From REEP01 sp964517265 (GTDB lineage Bacteria > Pseudomonadota > Alphaproteobacteria > Rhodospirillales > Defluviicoccaceae): a DNA stretch of 64,000 nt. The DNA lies in NCBI GenBank assembly GCA_964517265.1, contig CAZFBS010000005.1:1-64000 (forward strand), read 5' to 3'. Position numbers and translations under genes: made by a program. The notes below the pieces were generated by a model, which was not told the origin of the DNA, did not search any database, and was given only the letters and a program-made list of their open reading frames with translations. Shown piece by piece: positions 52,048 through 61,032 of the stretch. The number at the start of each line of letters is the position of its first letter. Position 1 is the first letter of the stretch.

Positions 52048-52860
52048 ATGGCACAAGTCGAAGATCTGATCGCCAACTCGCTGGATGCCGATCCGGTTCT
52101 GATGCCGGTGCTCGATTATCTGCTGCAGGACATCGAAGTGCTGGGGGGCGATCCGCAACAGATCGTAGGCATGGTTCGTCCCTTGAAAATGGCCGGCGGC
52201 GTCCGTCTCGTCCTCGACCTCGGGTGTGGCAAGGGCGTAATTGCCACGTCACTGGCGGCCGAGCTCGGACTGCATGTCACCGGGATCGATGCATTCCAGC
52301 CGTTTATCGATGAAGCCCGTGCACGAGCCTCGGCGATGGGGCTGGGGGATCAGTGCCTGTTCGAGATTGCCGACATGCGTCAGCTCATCAATCGGTTGCC
52401 CCCGTTCGACATCGTCCTTTATGTCGCCTGCGGCCGAGTGTTCGGCGACATGCAGCAGACCATCGCGGCCCTTCGAACATTCGTGCGAGCGCGCGGATTC
52501 ATCATCATCGGCGATCTGTGCCGCATTAACGGAGCGGCGGGCGTAGATCCGGCCATTCCTGATCACGAAGCCGTTGCGACGGCGTTGATGTCCCACGGTG
52601 ACCGGATCGTGATGGAAAAGCACGGCCTCACTCAGGAGGCGGAGGAAGCGAGCGCGCATGCCACTCGAATTCTGGAGCGGCGGGCCCGCGAACTGATGCG
52701 CCTTTATCCGGGGCTACACGCCTCGATGTGGGAGTATATCGAAACGCAGCGGCGCGACAGTGCGCGGCACCAGGGCTCTCTGGTGCCGGCTCTTTGGCTC
52801 GTACAGAAAAGCGAAGAACCTGCTCGGAAGGGGGAAAATGCCAAAGACCAGGAAAGGTAG
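52048..52860 (+). CDS. Class I SAM-dependent methyltransferase
   Basis: 270 residues. SAM-binding motif I is VLDLGCGKG (about 55-63), followed by the acidic VTGIDAF (motif II). The substrate is unknown. The C-terminal 80 residues are helical and contain LYPGLHASMWEYIE, absent in many methyltransferases. The ATG at 52048 lies seven bases after GAGGACC. A lipoprotein gene overlaps its end. Confidence 0.85.
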   Translation: MAQVEDLIANSLDADPVLMPVLDYLLQDIEVLGGDPQQIVGMVRPLKMAGGVRLVLDLGCGKGVIATSLAAELGLHVTGIDAFQPFIDEARARASAMGLGDQCLFEIADMRQLINRLPPFDIVLYVACGRVFGDMQQTIAALRTFVRARGFIIIGDLCRINGAAGVDPAIPDHEAVATALMSHGDRIVMEKHGLTQEAEEASAHATRILERRARELMRLYPGLHASMWEYIETQRRDSARHQGSLVPALWLVQKSEEPARKGENAKDQER

Positions 52861-53119
52861 CCCCGCCGGCGTCGCCGGGCTTGGGATCGAGATGGCACGC
52901 CTGTGCATGGCGCTGCTCGTGCCTGTCGTCGTCGCCGGATGCGCGAGCGATGCGCCTCCCCAGCAGTTGAGCAAGGCGTGCGCAGTCCGAGCCTGCACCT
53001 GCGTCGATACCAGTGTGGCATGGTGGCGAAAGAAGCCGACCACGGAACCGCTGTGGACCGTCAACGGGCGGGCGTATTGTCCCGAAGGCTATCAGCTGCG
53101 TTTGACCGATAGCAGATGA
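52838..53119 (+). CDS. Small putative lipoprotein
   Basis: 93 residues (or 75 from ATG 52892). Hydrophobic MARLCMALLVPVVVAGC with lipobox VAGC, then a 60-residue mature part rich in cysteines (CAVRACTCVD, YCPEGYQ). The ATG at 52838 is preceded by GGAAGGGGG inside the methyltransferase gene, so the two are coupled. No family recognised. Confidence 0.55.
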   Translation: MPKTRKGSPAGVAGLGIEMARLCMALLVPVVVAGCASDAPPQQLSKACAVRACTCVDTSVAWWRKKPTTEPLWTVNGRAYCPEGYQLRLTDSR

Positions 53120-53163
53120 TAAAGCCGTTCGATTCTGCGGCGGTGTTGTGAGAGGGGAGCGGC

Positions 53164-53202
53164 GGTGCCGGCGGGGGGTCTTGCCCCCGCGCCCGCGGCA
53201 CC
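53164..53202. terminator. Bidirectional stem-loop between convergent genes
   Basis: GGTGCCG (53164-53170) pairs with CGGCACC (53196-53202), and the inner GCGGGGG (53171-53177) with CCCCCGC (53184-53190). No T-run follows on either side. It lies exactly between the lipoprotein gene and the small membrane protein gene. Confidence 0.5.
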
Positions 53203-53391
53203 CTAACGAGCCGGAGCGCCGTAGGCGGTCATTGCCCGGTCTGCTGCAACCGCGACAACAAGGTAGACCCCGAAAAATACCAGCATTTGCCAGCCAATCT
53301 GGGCTATGCCGAGAAAAATGGCGAATCTGAGCGCGGCAAAGGCAAGGATCGCCCCGATCAAGCCGGGGATATACCTCATCAGGCTCGCCAT
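53203..53391 (-). CDS. Small two-helix membrane protein
   Basis: 62 residues with two hydrophobic helices (about 8-30 and 33-52) and polar ends. A GGGAG site lies 8-9 bases before the ATG at 53391. Short frames are easily spurious in high-GC DNA, but the hydrophobic profile and binding site support it. Function unknown; it lies downstream of glgC, 20 bases away. Confidence 0.45.
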   Translation of the reverse strand: MASLMRYIPGLIGAILAFAALRFAIFLGIAQIGWQMLVFFGVYLVVAVAADRAMTAYGAPAR

Positions 53392-53411
53392 TTCTTCGTC
53401 TCCCGTTGCCG

Positions 53412-54665
53412 TTAAATGTTGATCGTGGTCAGATCGACCGGTGTTCGTTTCCCTTCGACAATGACAATCCCGCTTTCGCTCACGGTGTAGTTCTTGCGGT
53501 CTTCGTCGAGATCATAGCCAATGACGGTACCGGCGGGAACATTGACGTTCTTCTCCAGGATGGCGCGGCGGATCTTGCACCCGCGACCGATATCGCAGTT
53601 GTCGAAAATGATCGAGCTGTCGATTTCGGCTCTTGAGTGGACGTAGACATGCCGGCCGACCACCGAGTTGCGGATGGTGGCGCCGGAGATGATGCATCCG
53701 CCGGCGACGACCGAGTCGATGGCTTGGCCGCGCCGGTCGTCCTCGTCGAACGCGAATTTCGTCGGCGGGGTCGAGTAGCTGGCCGTCAACAGGGGCCATT
53801 CCGGGTTGAACAGGTTCAACTCCGGATCAATGGCGCGGATGTCCATGTTGGCGTCGTAGAAGGCGTCGAGGGTGCCAACGTCCCGCCAGTAGGGCAACTT
53901 GTCCTTGGGCTCGCCGGGGATGTGGTTGGTCATAAAGTCGTAGGCGAACATCTCTGCCTTTCCGACCATCCGCGGGAGGATGTCTTTGCCGAAGTCGTGC
54001 GAGCTGTTCTCGTCTTTTTGATCCTCTTCGACGCAGCGCAGAAGCATGTCGGTCGAAAAGATATAGTTGCCCATTGATGCGTAGACCTTTTCCGCATCGT
54101 CCGGCATCGTCGGGGCATCCGCTTTCTTCTCGTGAAATCCGATGATCCTGCCGCTCGTGGTGACCTCGAGGACGCCGAAGTCCTTGGCGAACTTGCGGTC
54201 GGTCGGAATCGCGGCGACCGTGGTGTGCGCCCGCTTCTGCTCGTGAAACACGATCATCTCGCGGATGTTCATCCGGTAAATGTGATCGGCGCCGAACACC
54301 ACCACGATGTCCGGGCGCGACTGCTCGATCAGGTTGATGTTCTGGTGAATGGCATCGGCGGTTCCCCGGTACCAGTCCTTGCCGACCGTGCGCATCTGCG
54401 CCGGCACGGGAACAACGAACTGGTTGCGCAGAATTCCGCTGAACTGCCAGCCGTCCCTCAGGTGCTGCAGAAGGGACTGACTGCGGAACTGGACAACGAC
54501 ATAAATGGAATGAATGCCCGAGTTGACGAGATTGCTTAGAACGAAATCCACGATCCGATACTTGCCGCCGAAGGGGACGGCCGGCTTGGCGCGCTCTTTT
54601 GTTAAGGGAAACAGGCGGCTGCCCTCTCCCCCCGCGAGCACGATCGCAAGAACTTTCAGCTTCAT
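53412..54665 (-). CDS. glgC: Glucose-1-phosphate adenylyltransferase
   Basis: Makes ADP-glucose, the glycogen precursor. 417 residues. The nucleotidyltransferase start is LAIVLAGGEGSRLFPLT; PAVPFGGKYRIVDF and WYRGTADAI follow; sugar-phosphate contact GFHEKK and left-handed beta-helix C-terminus with SVVAGGCIISGATI. The start is the ATG at 54665, behind GAGAGGG; the frame is open to 54905 without similarity. Implies glycogen synthesis. Other glg genes are not in the window. Confidence 0.96.
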   Translation of the reverse strand: MKLKVLAIVLAGGEGSRLFPLTKERAKPAVPFGGKYRIVDFVLSNLVNSGIHSIYVVVQFRSQSLLQHLRDGWQFSGILRNQFVVPVPAQMRTVGKDWYRGTADAIHQNINLIEQSRPDIVVVFGADHIYRMNIREMIVFHEQKRAHTTVAAIPTDRKFAKDFGVLEVTTSGRIIGFHEKKADAPTMPDDAEKVYASMGNYIFSTDMLLRCVEEDQKDENSSHDFGKDILPRMVGKAEMFAYDFMTNHIPGEPKDKLPYWRDVGTLDAFYDANMDIRAIDPELNLFNPEWPLLTASYSTPPTKFAFDEDDRRGQAIDSVVAGGCIISGATIRNSVVGRHVYVHSRAEIDSSIIFDNCDIGRGCKIRRAILEKNVNVPAGTVIGYDLDEDRKNYTVSESGIVIVEGKRTPVDLTTINI

Positions 54666-54941
54666 GGCCCTCTCCCTCGTTCCATTACAGGTTGTGGCTG
54701 GTATTATTCCTTTTTCTAGCAGGTCCCACCCGGCTGGGGGAGTGGTTCCGCTGTTCCGGCGGGAAGAATCTTGCCCGGCGCCGTGGGGAGGCGGGCGAGG
54801 GCGCCCAGGGGCATGACGAGGGCTCGCCTCCGTCCGATCCATCGGAACCAAGCCACCCGCGACGATGAATGGTGGGTTGTGTCTCTCTCGATGCAGCGCC
54901 AACATGGAACGGTCCGCCCTCTACCGTATGAGGAGTAGCAG

Positions 54942-56279
54942 TTGAAGAGCATCAAGCTGGCGTTCTGGTTGTTGTTGTTCGGCGTCACCGCCGCGTGGCT
55001 GCTGTCCGATACGCTGCTGCCGACGTCCCCCACATTCTTCTCGATCCGCGCACTCTGGGTGCAATACACCGGCGTTGTCGCCATCGCGGTCATGAGCGTG
55101 GCCATGGTGCTGGCAGTCCGCCCGCGCAGCATCGAGCAGCCGCTGGGTGGGCTGGACAAAATGTATCGCCTGCACAAATGGCTTGGCATCACCGCTTTGG
55201 GTTTCGCCGTTTTGCACTGGTTGTGGGCGCAAGGCGCCAAATGGGCCGTCGGTTGGGGCTGGCTCACCCGGCCGCCCCGCGGCTCTGGCCAAGGTGAAGG
55301 CTTGGGAAGCGTCGAGCAGGTCTTTCGCAGTCAACGGGGCTTGGCAGAAACGGTTGGCGAGTGGGCCTTCTACGCGGCGGTCGTATTGATCCTTCTGGCG
55401 TTGATCCAGCGGTTTCCCTATCGCCTGTTCGTCAAGACGCACAAGTGGCTGGCGGTCGTCTACCTCGTCCTGGTCTTTCACGCCGTCGTGTTGATGAAAT
55501 TCGACTACTGGACAAAGCCGATCGGTTTGATGGTCGGGGCGCTCCTCGTTGCCGGAACGCTTTCCGCACTGGTGGTTCTACTGGGACGTGTGGGCGCGGG
55601 CCGGCAGGTCCAGGGCCGTATCGAGACTCTCGACTACTATCCGGAGGTGCGGGCGCTGGAGACGAGCATCGTCCTGCGGCCCGGCTGGCAGGGGCACAAG
55701 GCCGGTCAGTTCGCCTTCGTGACGTCCGATGAAGAGGAAGGTGCCCATCCATATACGATTGCGTCGGCCTGGGACGATCAGACCCGTCGCATTATCTTCA
55801 TTACCAAGGCGCTGGGCGATCATACCGGCAGGCTGTACGAGAGACTGAACGTCGGTATGCCGGTCAAGGTGGAAGGCCCCTACGGTTGTTTTACCTTCAA
55901 TGATCAGCCGTCCCGTCAGGTCTGGATCGGCGCGGGCATCGGCATCACTCCCTTCGTCGCACGCATGAAGCATCTTGCTCGCGTACCGGATCAAGACAGG
56001 CGCATTGACCTGTTCCATCCGACGGCCGATTTTTCTCAGGCCGCGATCGACAAACTCACCGCCGATGCCGAAGCGGCCGGTGTTCGTCTGCATCTTATGG
56101 TCGACAACCGGGACGGCCGGCTCGATGGCGAGAAGATCCGCACCCTGATGCCGGATTGGCGGAATGCCAGTGTCTGGTTTTGTGGCCCGCCGAGGTTCGG
56201 CCAGGCCCTGCGCCAGGATCTGGTCGCGCATGGTCTGGCGCCGGGCCGCTTCCATCAGGAGTTGTTTCAGATGCGGTGA
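54942..56279 (+). CDS. Ferric-reductase-like membrane flavocytochrome, second copy
   Basis: 445 residues with the same organisation as the 45720-47042 protein: about six N-terminal helices with heme-ligand histidines (MYRLHKWLG, FAVLHWLW, THKWLAV and LVFHAVVL), then an FAD/NAD(P)H domain with HPYTIASA, KVEGPYG, IGAGIGITPFV and FCGPPRF. The two share the block GGLDKMY followed by a basic/His-rich turn. The TTG at 54942 is seven bases after AGGAG. Divergent from glgC. Confidence 0.85.
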   Translation: MKSIKLAFWLLLFGVTAAWLLSDTLLPTSPTFFSIRALWVQYTGVVAIAVMSVAMVLAVRPRSIEQPLGGLDKMYRLHKWLGITALGFAVLHWLWAQGAKWAVGWGWLTRPPRGSGQGEGLGSVEQVFRSQRGLAETVGEWAFYAAVVLILLALIQRFPYRLFVKTHKWLAVVYLVLVFHAVVLMKFDYWTKPIGLMVGALLVAGTLSALVVLLGRVGAGRQVQGRIETLDYYPEVRALETSIVLRPGWQGHKAGQFAFVTSDEEEGAHPYTIASAWDDQTRRIIFITKALGDHTGRLYERLNVGMPVKVEGPYGCFTFNDQPSRQVWIGAGIGITPFVARMKHLARVPDQDRRIDLFHPTADFSQAAIDKLTADAEAAGVRLHLMVDNRDGRLDGEKIRTLMPDWRNASVWFCGPPRFGQALRQDLVAHGLAPGRFHQELFQMR

Positions 56280-56407
56280 AATCAGGTTGTGAGGCCCGAT
56301 CGCGCATCACGCTGTCCGACCGCAGACAGGGCTCAACCGCTGGTGTGGCGCCGGCAACGCTTGACGGTGTATATCTGACAAAAATGAATTGAAAAGAGGG
56401 TATCGAC

Positions 56408-57937
56408 ATGAACATCGGCGAGCTTCTCCCGCGCCACGCCCGCTATCGCCGCGATCACACCGCCCTCATCGTCGGCGGGCAGAGACTCACCTACCGGCAG
56501 TTCAATGCCTACGTCAATCGGCTCGCCGGCGCCCTTCTTGCCGCCGGTCTGAAGAAGGGCGACAAGTTCACCACCGTATTGCCCAACTGCCTTGAGATGA
56601 TGGCCGCCTACTGGGCCGCGGCGAAGAGCGGCGCGGTCATTGTGCCGGCAAGTCCGTTGCTGCAGGCAAATGGTCTGGCGACATTGATGGCCGACTCCGA
56701 TACCGCCCTCGTAATCGGTGATGTCTCGTTCGCGGACGCCTTCGACAAGATCCGCGATCGGTTGCCGGGAATCGAGAAGGACCGCTACATCCTGGTTGGC
56801 GCGGGCGCGGACCGCCGTCCCGGCTTTCGCGCCTATGACGATTTTCTCGCGGCGGGGAGCGAGAACGAGCCTCCGGAAGCTGGCCTCGGTGACGACGACA
56901 TCTATAACATCATGTATTCAAGCGGAACGACGGGTCTGCCCAAGGGCATTGTCCACACCCACTATATTCGTGCGATGTATTGTATGATCTTCGCGCAGTC
57001 CTTCCGGATCATCCCCGAGAGCATCGTGCTGCACGCCGGCTCGATCGTCTTCAACGGGGCGATGGTCGATCTGATGCCGTGGATGTTCGCCGGGGCGACC
57101 TACATCTTGCACGAAACGTTTGATGCAGAGCGGGTGATCGCCACCATCGATCAGGAAAAAGTCACTCATATCGTGATGGTTCCGGCGCAGATCATTGCCG
57201 TTCTCAACCATCCGACGTTCGCGCCGGAGAAGCTTTGTTCCTTGGAAATGCTGCACAACATCGGTGCCCCGTTGCCGATGCGCTACAAGGAAATCATCAA
57301 CGACAAGCTCTCCGGCCGGTTCTACGAGTTGTACGGCCTTACCGAAGGATTGATGACGGTCCTCGACAAGCACGATTCCATCCGCAAGGTCGGGTCGGTC
57401 GGCTGCCCGCCGCCATTCATGGCGATCAAGATCATGAGGGACGACGGCAGCGAAGCCGCCCCCGGAGAGGTCGGGGAGATCGTCGGCCGCAGCCCGTGCC
57501 TGATGCCCGGCTATTACAAGCGTCCGGACCTGACCGCCAATGCGATCCGCGACGGCTGGCTCTATTCCGGCGATGCCGGCTATGTCGATGAGGATGGCTA
57601 TCTGTTTCTGGTCGACCGGATCAAGGACATGATCCTCTCCGGGGGCGTCAACGTCTATCCCAAGGACATCGAGGAGATCGTGTTTCAGCATCCGGCGGTG
57701 CGCGAGGTCGCCGTTTTTGGCGCGCCGGACGAGAGGTGGGGGGAGGTGCCGGTCGCCGCCGTCGTTCTCAACGAGGGGCATCACGTCGACGAAGCCGAAT
57801 TGATCGCCTGGACCAACGAGAGAGTGGGAGCGAAGTTCCAACGCCTGCACGGGGTCATGTTCTATCGGGAATTCCCTCGCAACGTTGCCGGCAAGACGCT
57901 CAAGCGGGAAATGCGCGAAGCCTACACGCAGCAATAG
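56408..57937 (+). CDS. Acyl-CoA synthetase / AMP-dependent ligase
   Basis: 509 residues of the ANL superfamily. The P-loop is MYSSGTTGLPKG (about 178-189), A5 is YELYGLTEG, A7 region GDAGYVDEDGYLFLVDR, A8 hinge KDMILSGGVNVYPKDIEE and the A10 lysine near the C-terminus in NVAGKTLKRE. Activates an acyl or aryl acid to the CoA thioester; the substrate is not clear. The N-terminus is short and starts directly at the fold. It follows the reductase gene by 128 bases. Confidence 0.9.
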   Translation: MNIGELLPRHARYRRDHTALIVGGQRLTYRQFNAYVNRLAGALLAAGLKKGDKFTTVLPNCLEMMAAYWAAAKSGAVIVPASPLLQANGLATLMADSDTALVIGDVSFADAFDKIRDRLPGIEKDRYILVGAGADRRPGFRAYDDFLAAGSENEPPEAGLGDDDIYNIMYSSGTTGLPKGIVHTHYIRAMYCMIFAQSFRIIPESIVLHAGSIVFNGAMVDLMPWMFAGATYILHETFDAERVIATIDQEKVTHIVMVPAQIIAVLNHPTFAPEKLCSLEMLHNIGAPLPMRYKEIINDKLSGRFYELYGLTEGLMTVLDKHDSIRKVGSVGCPPPFMAIKIMRDDGSEAAPGEVGEIVGRSPCLMPGYYKRPDLTANAIRDGWLYSGDAGYVDEDGYLFLVDRIKDMILSGGVNVYPKDIEEIVFQHPAVREVAVFGAPDERWGEVPVAAVVLNEGHHVDEAELIAWTNERVGAKFQRLHGVMFYREFPRNVAGKTLKREMREAYTQQ

Positions 57938-58007
57938 AAGCCCACTCTTTCCCGCCCGGGAGGTTTTCGCCCGCCTCTGGGCGCGCCCAACTCGGAGCGC
58001 CGGGCGT

Positions 58008-58871
58008 CTATCCGCCGCCGGTGGCGAAGCCGGGATAGAGAGTCATCCCGCCGTCCACATAGATCGTGGTGCCGGTGACGTAGTCCGAATAGTCGGAGGC
58101 CAGCCACACGGCCGCCCGGCCGATGTCCTCGGGCTCGCCGATCCGCTGGTAGGGGACGAGCTTCATCAACTCGGCATATGCCTCCTCGCTCTCCCACGCC
58201 TCGCGGTTGATGTCGGTGCGAATGGCACCCGGCGAAATCGCGTTGACCCGGATCCGGTAGGGGGCAACCTCCTGCGCCATGCTTTTCATCATCATCAGGA
58301 TGCCCCCCTTGGACGTCGCATAATTGACGCGACCGGCCCAGGGGATGACATCGTGGACCGAGCTCATGCAGATGATCTTGCCGGCGGCACAGGACGTCTG
58401 CGGATGGACGCCGCGCCGCTTGAACCGGCGCACCGCTTCCCGGCAGCAAAGGAACTGTCCGGTGAGGTTGACCTGAATGACCGTGTTCCAGTCGTGGAGC
58501 GTCATCTCGTCGAGCGGGGCGTCCTGCTGCAATCCGGCGTTGGCGATGAGGATGTCGATCGCGCCGAATTCATCCTCCATGCGACGGAACATCTCTTCCA
58601 CCTGCGCTTCATCGGAGACATCGGCTTGGTGGGCGTATGCCCTGACGCCGCAGCGCTCCTCGATGGCAGCGACGATGGCAGCCGCCTCTTCGGCGCTACT
58701 GCGGTAGTTGACGACAACGTCGGCTCCCGCGTGACCGAGTTCGATCGCAACGCTGCTGCCAATGCCGCTGCTACCGCCGGTTACCAGCGCCTTCTGCCCG
58801 CGCAGGATGCGCTGTCTCTCCAGCGTCGGCTTTATCACCGGCGGGTACTGTGGGTGTGCTCCAGAGTTCAT
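58008..58871 (-). CDS. Short-chain dehydrogenase (glucose-1-dehydrogenase-like)
   Basis: 287 residues of the classical SDR family. The cofactor loop is TGGSSGIG (about 31-38), NAGL near 115, and the active site is Tyr/Lys in YATSKGG. The 24-residue N-terminal extension and the C-terminal VDGGMTLYPGF resemble YghA/glucose-1-dehydrogenase-type proteins. The substrate is unproven. Convergent with the acyl-CoA synthetase. Confidence 0.88.
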   Translation of the reverse strand: MNSGAHPQYPPVIKPTLERQRILRGQKALVTGGSSGIGSSVAIELGHAGADVVVNYRSSAEEAAAIVAAIEERCGVRAYAHQADVSDEAQVEEMFRRMEDEFGAIDILIANAGLQQDAPLDEMTLHDWNTVIQVNLTGQFLCCREAVRRFKRRGVHPQTSCAAGKIICMSSVHDVIPWAGRVNYATSKGGILMMMKSMAQEVAPYRIRVNAISPGAIRTDINREAWESEEAYAELMKLVPYQRIGEPEDIGRAAVWLASDYSDYVTGTTIYVDGGMTLYPGFATGGG

Positions 58872-59001
58872 CGTCTTCTCCTTGCCACTCTCGGGACCTC
58901 TCCTTGACCCTTTTGGATTGGCATCAGCATTGCCGGCGACGCCGGCTCGCTATCCCTCGTAACGCCTCACCGTCACCTGCCGTTCCCTTTGTTGACAACA
59001 C

Positions 59002-59031
59002 TTGATTTCAAGACGCTCAACAAGGGATAAC
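59002..59031 (+). promoter_or_regulatory. Candidate promoter and operators of the GST gene
   Basis: TTGATT (59002-59007) and GATAAC (59026-59031) are 18 bases apart. Just upstream is TGTTGACAACA (58990-59000), a perfect 11-base palindrome that fits the GntR/FCD half-site pattern TTGT-ACAA. CTTGA-TT-TCAAG (59001-59012) overlaps the -35. Confidence 0.35.
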
Positions 59032-59104
59032 ATCGTGCGCGACAGGGGTGCGGGGCGCGGGGCGCAGCAAAAACCACCCCTGATCATCGCTGTTGAGGAA
59101 GGTC

Positions 59105-59797
59105 ATGACGATCCGGCTTTACGATCTGGCGGCGGCCGAAGATGACCGGCGGGTCAGTCCCTGTTGCTGGCGTGTGCGCATGGCGCTCGCGCACAAGGGG
59201 CTGGAGGTCGAGACGGTGCCATGGCGGTACACCGAAAAGGATGTCATCGCGTTTTCGGGACAGGAAAGCGTGCCGGTTCTGGTCGACGGCGAGACTGTCG
59301 TCCATGACAGCTGGGCGATCGCCGAGTATCTCGACGAGACCTACCCGCAGCGCCTGCTGTTCGCTTGCGAGCAGGCCCGCGCCGAGGGATTGTTCATTAA
59401 GCACTGGACCGAACAGGTTCTGCAGCCGGCAATTCTTCGCGTCATCGTCCAGGACGTGCTCGTCCACTTACACGAGAAGGACAAGAAATATTACCGGCAA
59501 ACGCGCGAGCGTCGGCTGGGCGCGCGCATCGAGGACATTGCGGCCGATCGCGCCCGCAATCTGGAACACCTGGGCACGGCGCTGACGACCCTGCGGGCGA
59601 CCTTGGCGATCAACGCCTACATGGGCGGCAGAGAGCCGAATTTTGCCGACCACATCGTCTTCGGCGCCTTTCAATGGGCGCGGGTTTGCAGCGATATTCC
59701 GCTGGTGGAATCTCAGGGTCCGATCTGCGAGTGGCGCCAGCGCATGCTCAACGCCTATGACGGACTGGCGGCCAACGCCCTCGCCTGCTCGGCCTGA
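59105..59797 (+). CDS. Glutathione S-transferase family protein
   Basis: 230 residues: an N-terminal thioredoxin fold with SPCCWRVRMALAHKG (active-site region near residue 16-30) and ESVPVLVDG, then an all-helical C-terminal domain. The CxxC-like pair CC is unusual for canonical GST and reminiscent of the beta/etherase-like families. Substrate unknown. The start is the ATG at 59105, behind GAGGAAGG. Divergent from the SDR gene. Confidence 0.85.
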   Translation: MTIRLYDLAAAEDDRRVSPCCWRVRMALAHKGLEVETVPWRYTEKDVIAFSGQESVPVLVDGETVVHDSWAIAEYLDETYPQRLLFACEQARAEGLFIKHWTEQVLQPAILRVIVQDVLVHLHEKDKKYYRQTRERRLGARIEDIAADRARNLEHLGTALTTLRATLAINAYMGGREPNFADHIVFGAFQWARVCSDIPLVESQGPICEWRQRMLNAYDGLAANALACSA

Positions 59798-60048
59798 AGC
59801 GGCAAGGCGGACGGGCCATTGCATCTGGGGATGTTTGAACCGGCCGGCGCTGTGTTGCCGGCGCACCGGGCCGGTAAGCTTGTGTCCCAGCCGGTATCAC
59901 CTATCTAGAAGGCCAAGCTCGCAAGCCGGCTGCTCGTGCCCACGGGCGCCAACTCCCCCTGCCGGCGGAACGACGCAGAGATGTTGACGGGGTGGCGCGG
60001 TGGCGGCATTGCGGGAAGGGGCCGCGGGAAGATGAGGAGGATCGAGGG

Positions 60049-61032
60049 ATGCAGGTGACGATCAACGGAGAGCCGAAGACACTCAGCGAGCCGATGACGG
60101 TGGAGCAGGTGCTCTCGTCGATCGGGCTGGATTCGCGCAAGGTGGCGGTCGAGCGGAACCTGGAGATCGTGCCGAAGTCCCTTTACCTCAGCACCGAAGT
60201 CACTGACGGGGATCGCCTGGAGATCGTCCACTTCATCGGTGGCGGCGCGCCCGACACCTCCGATGACGATCCGCTCGTCGTCGCGGGCAGGGTGTTCCGT
60301 TCGCGCCTTCTGGTCGGCACCGGCAAATATCGGGACTTTGATGAGACTGCGCGTGCGATCGATGCCTCGGGTGCCGAAATCGTCACCGTTGCCGTACGCC
60401 GTGTCAATATCAGCGATCCCGGCCAGCCGATGCTCATCGACTACGTCGATCCGGCCCGCTACACCTACTTACCCAATACGGCGGGATGCTACACGGCAGC
60501 CGATGCGGTGCGTACATTGCGCTTGGCGCGTGAGGCCGGCGGCTGGGATCTGGTCAAGCTCGAAGTGTTGGGCGATCAAAAGACCCTCTATCCGGACATG
60601 ACGGAGACGATCGCGGCCGCGGAGACGCTGATTGCCGAAGGCTTCAAGGTGATGGTCTATTGCTCCGATGATCCCATCTTCGCCAAGAAGCTGGAGGAGA
60701 TGGGCTGCGTTGCGATCATGCCGCTCGCGGCGCCGATCGGCTCCGGACTGGGCGTGCAGAACCCGGTGCAGATCCGTCTGATCGTCGAGCAGTCAACGGT
60801 GCCGGTGCTGGTTGACGCCGGTGTCGGCACTGCCTCCGATGCAGCCATTGCGATGGAACTGGGCTGTGATGGCGTGTTGATGAACACGGCGATCGCCGAG
60901 GCCAAGGATCCGCTTCGGATGGCCCGAGCGATGAAGCTGGCGGTTGAGGCGGGGCGGCTTGCCTATCTTGCCGGCAGGATGCCGAAGAAGCGGTATGCCG
61001 ACCCGTCATCCCCGCTGGCCGGTCTGATCTAG
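60049..61032 (+). CDS. thiSG: ThiS-ThiG fusion protein
   Basis: Sulfur carrier and thiazole synthase in one chain of 327 residues. Residues 1-66 are ThiS (QVTINGEP... ending FIGGG at 62-66); a short linker APDTSDDD follows; ThiG occupies about 75-327, with the imine-forming Lys170 in DLVKLEVLGD and VLVDAGVGTASDAA. ThiS normally carries sulfur as a C-terminal Gly-Gly thiocarboxylate, but here the Gly residues are internal. Such fusions occur in some proteobacteria. The start is the ATG at 60049, behind GATGAGGAGG. No TPP riboswitch signature (CTGAGA, TTTGAACCTGA) was found upstream. Confidence 0.93.
   Translation: MQVTINGEPKTLSEPMTVEQVLSSIGLDSRKVAVERNLEIVPKSLYLSTEVTDGDRLEIVHFIGGGAPDTSDDDPLVVAGRVFRSRLLVGTGKYRDFDETARAIDASGAEIVTVAVRRVNISDPGQPMLIDYVDPARYTYLPNTAGCYTAADAVRTLRLAREAGGWDLVKLEVLGDQKTLYPDMTETIAAAETLIAEGFKVMVYCSDDPIFAKKLEEMGCVAIMPLAAPIGSGLGVQNPVQIRLIVEQSTVPVLVDAGVGTASDAAIAMELGCDGVLMNTAIAEAKDPLRMARAMKLAVEAGRLAYLAGRMPKKRYADPSSPLAGLI

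Noticed and set aside
59798..60048. Possible TPP riboswitch before thiSG
   Set aside because: Neither the CTGAGA nor the ACCCTTTGAACCTGA core of the THI element was found.
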